Shown here in pieces: positions 58,341 through 64,000 of a stretch of DNA of 64,000 nt (the stretch's first letter is position 1; the number at the start of each line of letters is the position of its first letter). The DNA is from Segatella copri (GTDB lineage Bacteria > Bacteroidota > Bacteroidia > Bacteroidales > Bacteroidaceae): the NCBI RefSeq assembly GCF_019127135.1, contig NZ_JAHOEA010000003.1, positions 62,001 through 126,000 of the forward strand, given 5' to 3'. A model generated the notes under the pieces. It searched no databases and was not told where the DNA came from. It saw only the letters and a program-made list of their open reading frames with translations. Both the position numbers and the translations under genes were made by a program.

Positions 58341-58435
58341 TTTATTTTTCCTCTATAGCGACCATTTATCCCCAAATACGCCATATCGTTACATTTTTCT
58401 GTAAATCAGGTTATACGAGTTTGGCATTATTTTTG

Positions 58436-58443
58436 TAATTTTG
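58436..58443 (+). promoter_or_regulatory. -7 box of the DUF3737 gene
   Basis: TAATTTTG with the start codon about 40 nt downstream; the -33 element is weak. Confidence 0.6.
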
Positions 58444-58482
58444 CACACAGAAATAACAAATAAGAAAGGATAATAGAAAATT

Positions 58483-59337
58483 ATGGAATTGATAAAGAAC
58501 AAATCATTCGGGGGCGAGCGCCCTCTTTTCGGTGCTCACGATGTGCGTTTAGAAGATATTACGATTACAGATGGCGAATCGGGCATCAAGTGCTGCCAAA
58601 ACATAGAATGCCACCATTCCAAGTTTTATGGCAAATACCCTTGGTGGCATGTGGACGGTTCCCTTATCACAGACTGTTACTTCGCTCCAGAAAGCCGTTC
58701 GGCCATCTGGTATAGTGATAATATGGTGATGAAAGACTGCACCATCGATGGGCCTAAGTTCTTCCGCGAAATGAAGAATCTGGATTTGGAGAACGTAAAC
58801 ATCACAGATGCTGATGAGACTTTCTGGAAGGTAGATGGCTTGAAACTGAAGAATGTAAAACTCCACGATGGAACTTATCCATTCATGTTTTCCAAGAATA
58901 TCTATGTAGACGGACTTGAGAGCGACTCTAAATATGTATTCCAATACTGCAGAAATGTGGAGATTCACAACGCAAAGATTACAACCAAGGACAGTTTCTG
59001 GGAATGCGAGAATGTGACCGTCTATGATTCGGAACTGAATGGTGAGTATCTGGCCTGGCACAGCAAGAACATCAAGTTCGTACGTTGCCACATCAGCGGC
59101 GAGCAGCCTCTCTGCTACATGGACCATGTAACTCTGGAGGATTGCACCTTTGATAAGGAATGCGACCGTGCCTTCGAGGATTGCACCAACATCGATGCAC
59201 AGATCAAGGGAAGTATCACCAATATCAAGAACCCTATCTCCGGAAGAATCGAGGCAGACGAAGTGGGAAGCGTAACATATACTGAGTTTGCCAAAGCGCC
59301 AAAGGGTGCATGTAAAATCACAGATAAATCGAAATAG
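58483..59337 (+). CDS. DUF3737 family right-handed beta-helix protein
   Basis: 284 residues with no signal peptide, so cytosolic. Short repeated strands such as ITDCYFAPESRSAIWYSDNM, MVMKDCTIDGPKFFREMKNL, LDLENVNITDADETFWKVDG and NVTVYDSELNGEYLAWHSKN fit a parallel beta-helix with ~20-residue rungs. The start MELIKNKSFGGERPLFGAHD is characteristic of DUF3737. Function unknown. It has its own promoter. The palindromic element at 59414-59519 begins 77 nt after its stop, and no other terminator is present. Confidence 0.85.
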   Translation: MELIKNKSFGGERPLFGAHDVRLEDITITDGESGIKCCQNIECHHSKFYGKYPWWHVDGSLITDCYFAPESRSAIWYSDNMVMKDCTIDGPKFFREMKNLDLENVNITDADETFWKVDGLKLKNVKLHDGTYPFMFSKNIYVDGLESDSKYVFQYCRNVEIHNAKITTKDSFWECENVTVYDSELNGEYLAWHSKNIKFVRCHISGEQPLCYMDHVTLEDCTFDKECDRAFEDCTNIDAQIKGSITNIKNPISGRIEADEVGSVTYTEFAKAPKGACKITDKSK

Positions 59338-59413
59338 TTTAAGAAGTAATTACAGAAATGACAACAATCAAGTAAATTACTTATTGTTCCCATAACTAAT
59401 TGTTCTTACACTT

Positions 59414-59519
59414 AACTGAAATCTCCGTTCATAGACACTGAACGGCCGTTCAAAAGCTTTGAATGTACGTTCAATGTCTTTGAACGGAGATTCAAAGTCT
59501 ATGAACGAAGATTTCAATT
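59414..59519. repeat. Palindromic repeat element, copy B (three 21-bp units)
   Basis: GAAATCTCCGTTCATAGAC (59418-59436) is inverted at the other end (59497-59515) with one mismatch; the arms extend to 23 bp with two mismatches. Between them lie 21-bp units at 59440-59460, 59461-59481 and 59482-59502, with the perfect palindrome TGAACGGCCGTTCA at 59439-59452. The left end is identical to copy A for 19 bp; unit interiors have diverged but keep GAA...TTCAA blocks. It lies in the 307-nt gap between DUF3737 and the aminotransferase. Confidence 0.9.
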
Positions 59520-59528
59520 AGGAGAAAA

Positions 59529-59616
59529 AGAGAATTATCCTATATAAATAAGAGAATTATCCTATATAAATAAGAGAATTATCCTATATAAATAAGAGAT
59601 TTATCCTATATAGATA
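59529..59616. repeat. 22-bp tandem repeat, four units
   Basis: Units at 59529-59550, 59551-59572 and 59573-59594 are identical (AGAGAATTATCC then TATATAAATA); the fourth at 59595-59616 has two changes. The array ends 28 nt before the aminotransferase start, so it is in the leader or promoter. Identity of the first three units suggests recent or unstable copy number. Confidence 0.9.
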
Positions 59617-59644
59617 GAAGAAATAACATAGATAGAAAACAAAT

Positions 59645-60847
59645 ATGAAATACAATTTTGATGAAATCATCGAACGTCGTGGAACCAACTCATACAAATG
59701 GGATTTGGTGAAGGAAGACGGCGTTATTCCGATGTGGGTAGCAGATATGGATTTCCAGACAGCTCCCTGCATCATCGAAGCCCTGCAGAAACGCGTAGCT
59801 CACGGCATCTTCGGCTACACCCTCGTACCTGATTCTTATTACGAGGCAATCATCAGCTGGTTCTCCCGCCGCCACCAGTGGAAGATAGAGAAAGACTGGA
59901 TTCTCTATACTTCAGGCGTTGTACCAGCCATTTCCTGCTGTCTGAAAGCCATCTGCATGCCTGGCGAAAAGGTATTGGTACAGACACCTGTCTACAACTG
60001 CTTCTTCTCCTGCATTACAAACAGCGGCTGCGAAGTAGTAGAAAACGAACTGAAACGTGTGGGCAACTGCACTTATGAGATAGATTTCGAAGACTTCGAG
60101 CGCAAATGTGCCGATGAGAAGACCACAGCCTTCATCCTCTGCAATCCTCACAATCCAGCCGGAAGAGTATGGAAGAAAGAGGAACTTGAGCGAATGAACG
60201 ACATCTGTCTCAAGCACGGGGTAAAGGTCATCGCAGATGAAATTCATTGCGAGCTCATCATGCCAGGCTATCAGTATACTCCATTTGCCAGCATCAGCGA
60301 AGCTTGCCGCGACAACTGCGTAGTATTGAATTCTCCATCAAAGTCATTCAATATTGCAGGACTTCAGATAGCCAACATTATCTGTCCGGATGCAACATTG
60401 CGCCGCCGCATCAACCGTGCCATCAACATCAACGAGGTTTGTGACGTAAACCCATTCGGCGTTATCGCTCTCCAGGCAGCTTACAATGAGGGAGAAGAAT
60501 GGTTGGATGAATTGAACCAATATCTCTACGAGAACTATCAGGCAGTAAAGGAATTCTTCAATACCGAATTGCCACAAGTTCGCGTTACCCGCCTTGAAGG
60601 CACCTATCTGGTATGGCTCGATATCCTGCCATTCGAACTGTCAAGCGACGAGGCTTATGAGAAGCTGATGAACGATGGTAAGATATTCGTCAACAGTGGT
60701 ACGATGTATGGCAGAAAGGCTGGCCAGGGCTACCTGCGCCTCAACATCGCCTGTCCTCGCAAGACCCTGATGCAGGGCCTGATCCGTATTGCTCGGGTTC
60801 TCAGCCAGTATATGGATGAAGAGGATTTAAGCGGATGCCCTGCATAA
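59645..60847 (+). CDS. patB: MalY/PatB family pyridoxal-phosphate C-S lyase / aminotransferase
   Basis: 400 residues; fold type I PLP enzyme. Lys233 in SPSKSFNIAG holds PLP; Asn167-Pro168 (CNPHNPAGR), Asp198 (ADEIHCELI) and the C-terminal Arg in GYLRLNIACP are the expected cofactor and carboxylate contacts. The start FDEIIERRGTNSYKWD and PMWVADMDF are typical of MalY/PatB proteins, which split cystathionine or cysteine to pyruvate, ammonia and a thiol. Exact substrate uncertain. No TAnnTTTG promoter was found; the 22-bp array occupies that place. 53 nt separate it from the nitroreductase gene, probably one operon. Confidence 0.9.
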   Translation: MKYNFDEIIERRGTNSYKWDLVKEDGVIPMWVADMDFQTAPCIIEALQKRVAHGIFGYTLVPDSYYEAIISWFSRRHQWKIEKDWILYTSGVVPAISCCLKAICMPGEKVLVQTPVYNCFFSCITNSGCEVVENELKRVGNCTYEIDFEDFERKCADEKTTAFILCNPHNPAGRVWKKEELERMNDICLKHGVKVIADEIHCELIMPGYQYTPFASISEACRDNCVVLNSPSKSFNIAGLQIANIICPDATLRRRINRAININEVCDVNPFGVIALQAAYNEGEEWLDELNQYLYENYQAVKEFFNTELPQVRVTRLEGTYLVWLDILPFELSSDEAYEKLMNDGKIFVNSGTMYGRKAGQGYLRLNIACPRKTLMQGLIRIARVLSQYMDEEDLSGCPA

Positions 60848-60900
60848 AAGAGCGAAGAAAGAGAAAAGATTTCTAAAAAAAATGTTTAAAACAAGATAAG

Positions 60901-61425
60901 ATGGAAAATGAAGTTTTAAAAGCCATTAAGGAGAGAAGAAGCATTCGTCGCTTCAAGGCAGATCAGATTACCGACGAAGAGTTGAAGACGGTATTGGAAG
61001 CCGGCACATGGGCAGCAACAGGTCATGGAACCCAGGAGCCTTTCATCATTGCCGTTCAGAATCCTGAGATTTGCGCCCAGCTTCGCAAGATGAACGCAGA
61101 AATCATGGGTGTAGAAAGCGATCCTTACTATGGAGCGCCAACCATCGTTATCGTTCTGGCACCAGAAAGCAACGTTAACGGTGTGAAAGATGGCAGCCTT
61201 ATCTTAGGCAATATGATGCTTGCAGCCCACTCTATCGGCCTTGCATCTTGCTGGATTAACCGTGAAGACGGCATGTTTGCATCAGAAGAAGGCAAGAAGT
61301 TGATGAAAGACTGGAATCTTCCAGAAGGTTTGATGGGAGTAGGAGCCTTAGCCTTGGGTTATGCTTCTGCGCATCCTCATACCGTAAAACCAAGAAAAGA
61401 GGATTACTACCGCATTATCAAATAA
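60901..61425 (+). CDS. Nitroreductase family flavoprotein
   Basis: 174 residues; FMN-dependent NAD(P)H oxidoreductase. MENEVLKAIKERRSIRRFKA (Arg-Arg-Ser phosphate contact), WAATGHGTQEPFIIAVQNPE, ILGNMMLAAHSIGLASCWIN and the end GYASAHPHTVKPRKEDYYRI are typical. Substrate unknown. It follows the PLP enzyme and ends at a terminator shared with waaA. Confidence 0.9.
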   Translation: MENEVLKAIKERRSIRRFKADQITDEELKTVLEAGTWAATGHGTQEPFIIAVQNPEICAQLRKMNAEIMGVESDPYYGAPTIVIVLAPESNVNGVKDGSLILGNMMLAAHSIGLASCWINREDGMFASEEGKKLMKDWNLPEGLMGVGALALGYASAHPHTVKPRKEDYYRIIK

Positions 61426-61468
61426 AGGCAGGATGCCTGGTTTACGGCACATACATATACAAGAGAAA

Positions 61469-61505
61469 AGGTCTCATGAAGGAAAACATTCATGAGACCT
61501 TTTTA
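61469..61505. terminator. Bidirectional terminator between nitroreductase and waaA
   Basis: AGGTCTCATGAA (61469-61480) and TTCATGAGACCT (to 61500) form a perfect 12-bp stem with an 8-nt loop; TTTTT follows on plus and CTTTTCTCTTG on minus. The two genes converge here. Confidence 0.88.
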
Positions 61506-61526
61506 TATATGTATATAATGAAGCTA

Positions 61527-62789
61527 TTACAACTTTACATTTGCCAAGACCTTATCTGTAGCGCCAGCCAAATGAGCCACGAAGGCGCCAGCCTTATCGC
61601 CAGCCTGTTTCAGGAAGTTTTCATCATTCATCAGAGAACTCATCAAACCTGAGAAATCCTCATAGGTATTGATTTCAAAACCTCCACCCGATTTCAGCAA
61701 GCCCTGAGCCTCCTGAAACTTTTTGTTGTTCGGACCAAAAATAACCGGCATATTCCATACGGCAGCCTCCAAGGTATTATGAATGCCAACACCAAAACCG
61801 CCACCGATATAAGCCACATCACCATAGTTGTACATACTGCTCAACAATCCGAAACAATCGATGATCAAGACATCAGCCTCCGCAGCTTCTTCAGGAGTAG
61901 TTTGCGTATAGCGCACTACCTTTTTGTCCTTTATCAGAGAAAGAATCAACTTCAGATGCTCTTCAGCGATGACATGAGGAGCAATCAGCAGGCGCCAATC
62001 CTTATGCTCATTAAAGAAAGGTATAAAGATATTCTCATCTGGTGGCCAAGAGCTACCGGCAACAAATACCTTGAAATCATGATGAGGTACATCCGCAGAC
62101 TGAGATGAAGCTACTCCTGTTCTGAAAGCCTCGCAAATCGGCAATTGCTTGGCAGCCTCCTTTATCTGGAGAACACGGTCGAAACGGGTATCTCCTACCA
62201 CATCCACAGCCGTGATGCCTATACCTTCGAGCAATCGCTTGCTCTCTTCGTTCTGCACGAAGAAACGGGTAAAGCACTTCAGCACTCCAGCATAGCTTCT
62301 GCCGTACCATTTGAAGAACACCTGATCCTCGCGGAAGATACTGCTCACGCTATAAGTAGGAATGTTGCGATGCTTCAGGATATGAAGGAAATTAGACCAG
62401 AACTCATACTTGATGAAGAAAGCCATCACAGGGCGTACCAATCTAAGGAAACGGATGGCGTTCAACCTAGTATCCACCGGCATATAACAGATGATATCAG
62501 CTCCCTCATAGTTCTTGCGTACCTCATAACCCGAAGGAGAATAGAAGGTAAGCAGGATCTTATACTGAGGATAGTCCTTACGGATACGTTCCATCAAAGG
62601 TCGTCCCTGTTCAAACTCACCGAGCGATGCAGCATGAAACCAAATGTACTTAGCATTAGGATCCACCTTCTGCTTCAATATTTTGAAAGCCTCACGCTCA
62701 CCACGCCACATCTTGCGCACCTTTTCATTAAACAGACTTGCAATGGCTATGCCCCAAAGGACGAAATATATTACGATATTATAGATCAT
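61527..62789 (-). CDS. waaA: 3-deoxy-D-manno-octulosonic acid (Kdo) transferase
   Basis: 420 residues; adds Kdo to lipid A precursor at the inner-membrane face. N-terminal membrane anchor (YNIVIYFVLWGIAIASLF), N-domain YIWFHAASLGEFEQGRPLME (catalytic Glu in GEFEQ) and PVMAFFIKYEFWSNFLHILK, C-domain AYIGGGFGVGIHNTLEAAVW and MPVIFGPNNKKFQEAQGLLK are typical. It lies about 100 nt after gltX with a hairpin between. Confidence 0.92.
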   Translation of the reverse strand: MIYNIVIYFVLWGIAIASLFNEKVRKMWRGEREAFKILKQKVDPNAKYIWFHAASLGEFEQGRPLMERIRKDYPQYKILLTFYSPSGYEVRKNYEGADIICYMPVDTRLNAIRFLRLVRPVMAFFIKYEFWSNFLHILKHRNIPTYSVSSIFREDQVFFKWYGRSYAGVLKCFTRFFVQNEESKRLLEGIGITAVDVVGDTRFDRVLQIKEAAKQLPICEAFRTGVASSQSADVPHHDFKVFVAGSSWPPDENIFIPFFNEHKDWRLLIAPHVIAEEHLKLILSLIKDKKVVRYTQTTPEEAAEADVLIIDCFGLLSSMYNYGDVAYIGGGFGVGIHNTLEAAVWNMPVIFGPNNKKFQEAQGLLKSGGGFEINTYEDFSGLMSSLMNDENFLKQAGDKAGAFVAHLAGATDKVLANVKL

Positions 62790-62829
62790 GATATTTCTTT
62801 ATATTGGTTACTATCTATAAATACGTGAA

Positions 62830-62877
62830 CTCTCTGAATAGCCTTCAGCAATATGCTGCAGAAAGCCATTCAGAGAG
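62830..62877 (-). terminator. Hairpin between gltX and waaA
   Basis: CTCTCTGAAT and ATTCAGAGAG form a 10-bp stem, extended inside by GC and AGCA pairing around the loop. It begins 14 nt after the gltX stop on the minus strand, but only GTTCACG follows, so it may be a weak terminator or a processing site. Confidence 0.5.
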
Positions 62878-62890
62878 AAATTATTGTGAA

Positions 62891-64000
62891 TTAACCCAAA
62901 ACTTCGATTGCCTTGCGAAGACGGCGCAGAGTTTCCTCCTTGCCAAGGAAGGCTGAGATATCGAACATACCCGGGCCCTTGCCCTCACCAACGAGAGTCA
63001 GACGGAATGCGTTCATCACATCACCCAGTTTATAGCCCTTATCCTCTACCCATTTCATCACGACAGGTTCCTGACCTTCGATAGAGAAATCCTCAATACC
63101 TTCAAGCACATCAGCAAGTTCTGTCATCTGCTGTGCAGAATATTCCTTCCAGCGCTTCTTGGCTGTCTTAGCATCATACTCTGTAGGAGCAATGAAGAAG
63201 AAAGAACACAATGGCCACAGTTCATAGACAAAGTTCACACGATCCTTCATCATGTGTACCACCTGCTTTACGCGGTCCAGAGTTTCCTCTACACCATTGT
63301 TGGCAACAATAGGGGCAAAGAGGTTAGCTATTTCATCATCGCTCTTCATCAGAATGTATTCGTGGTTGAACCAGATTCCCTTCTTGAAGTCGAACTTGGC
63401 ACCAGCCTTAGAGCAACGTGAAATATCGAAAGCCTTCACCAGTTCATCAAGAGAGAAGATTTCCTGTTCTGTACCAGGATTCCAGCCGAGGAGCGCCAGG
63501 AAGTTGACTACAGCCTCTGGGAAGTAGCCACTCTCACGATAACCGGAAGAAACCTCGCCAGTCTTAGGATCATGCCATTCCAGCGGGAATACAGGGAAAC
63601 CGAGGCGGTCGCCATCACGCTTACTCAGTTTACCTTTACCTTCAGGCTTAAGAAGCAAAGGAAGATGCGCAAAACGAGGCATGGTATCTTCCCAACCGAA
63701 AGCCTTATAAAGAAGTACGTGCAAAGGCGCACTAGGCAACCACTCCTCACCGCGGATTACATGAGAGATTTCCATCAGGTGGTCGTCTACGATATTTGCC
63801 AGGTGATAAGTTGGCAATTCATCAGCACTCTTATAAAGTACCTTATCATCCAGAATATCACTCATTACCTTCACGTCACCACGAATCATATCGTTCACGT
63901 GAATTTCCTGTCCCGGTTCAATCTTGAAACGTACAGTATACTGCTTTCCGTCAGCAATCAGTTTATCAACCTCTTCCTTAGAAAGAGTCAGAGAGTTGCG
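62891..64000 (-). CDS. gltX: Glutamate-tRNA ligase, 5' part cut by the window edge
   Basis: 370 codons are visible; the frame runs open to base 64000, so the N-terminal HIGH region is outside. Seen: [60 protein letters not shown] and the class I KMSKS-type loop [19 protein letters not shown]. The C-terminal anticodon-binding helical domain ends [12 protein letters not shown]. It charges tRNA-Glu. A GTG at 63898 could be mistaken for the start, but the upstream codons are clearly coding ([16 protein letters not shown]). Confidence 0.93.
   Translation of the reverse strand, partial: RNSLTLSKEEVDKLIADGKQYTVRFKIEPGQEIHVNDMIRGDVKVMSDILDDKVLYKSADELPTYHLANIVDDHLMEISHVIRGEEWLPSAPLHVLLYKAFGWEDTMPRFAHLPLLLKPEGKGKLSKRDGDRLGFPVFPLEWHDPKTGEVSSGYRESGYFPEAVVNFLALLGWNPGTEQEIFSLDELVKAFDISRCSKAGAKFDFKKGIWFNHEYILMKSDDEIANLFAPIVANNGVEETLDRVKQVVHMMKDRVNFVYELWPLCSFFFIAPTEYDAKTAKKRWKEYSAQQMTELADVLEGIEDFSIEGQEPVVMKWVEDKGYKLGDVMNAFRLTLVGEGKGPGMFDISAFLGKEETLRRLRKAIEVLG

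Noticed and set aside
59529..59616. CRISPR-like array
   Set aside because: The 22-bp units are directly adjacent with no unique spacers, and no cas genes are in the window.

Overview
The window looks like chromosomal DNA of a gut-type Bacteroidota, most likely Prevotella/Segatella (S. copri-like). Three things support this. Promoters repeatedly show the Bacteroidota pattern TTG-N19-20-TAnnTTTG. Shine-Dalgarno sequences are rare. Lineage-typical families occur (Mfa/Fim-type fimbrial lipoproteins, DUF3575, DUF3868, DUF5106, DUF3467, zinc-free bL36). The genus call is an inference from protein style; no database search was possible.

Region by region. 1-10.7 kb (+): a type V (Mfa/Fim-like) fimbrial locus. 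It holds two envelope proteins (DUF3575 barrel, DUF3868/OmpA/TPR), a major pilin lipoprotein with its own promoter, a hairpin, an Mfa2/FimB-like anchor and three large accessory/tip lipoproteins. 10.7-12.9 kb: a DUF5106 thioredoxin-fold protein and a small lipoprotein, set among short repeats. 12.9-21.9 kb: fructose-bisphosphate aldolase, a GH43 glycosidase plus FucP-type sugar transporter pair, a very large receiver-like/PPDK-N protein, an RlpA-like protein and a glycine-zipper lipoprotein. 22.1-39.8 kb (-): the fused str-S10-spc-alpha ribosomal super-operon from rpsL to rplQ, including fusA, secY, infA and rpoA. 40-53.6 kb (-): DUF3467, rpoC, rpoB, rplL, rplJ, rplA, rplK, nusG, secE, tRNA-Trp, tuf and the tRNA cluster Thr-Gly-Tyr-Thr, the same order as the thrU-tyrU-glyT-thrT-tufB cluster of E. 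coli when read in transcription order. 53.6-57 kb (-): hpf, xerC, rpsU and a divergent aminopeptidase P. 57.2-64 kb: malate dehydrogenase, DUF3737, a MalY/PatB aminotransferase and nitroreductase (+), then waaA and the 3' part of gltX (-).

How it fits together. Most of the window is the core transcription/translation block. Terminator-like hairpins sit at rplL-rpoB, tuf-tRNA-Trp, fusA-rpsJ and secY-infA, and may set relative expression. The accessory parts are the fimbrial locus and the carbohydrate pair.

The most unusual signal not explained by genes is a pair of homologous ~100-bp palindromic elements (17115-17210 and 59414-59519). Each has three 21-bp internal units between inverted-repeat ends, and each lies 73-77 nt downstream of a stop codon that has no other obvious terminator. 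Other noteworthy items are a 17-bp tandem repeat built on a 12-mer that recurs across 10.8-12.7 kb, a 22-bp tandem array in front of the aminotransferase, and a nucleotide-binding PPDK-N protein that lacks the catalytic histidine and PEP domains.
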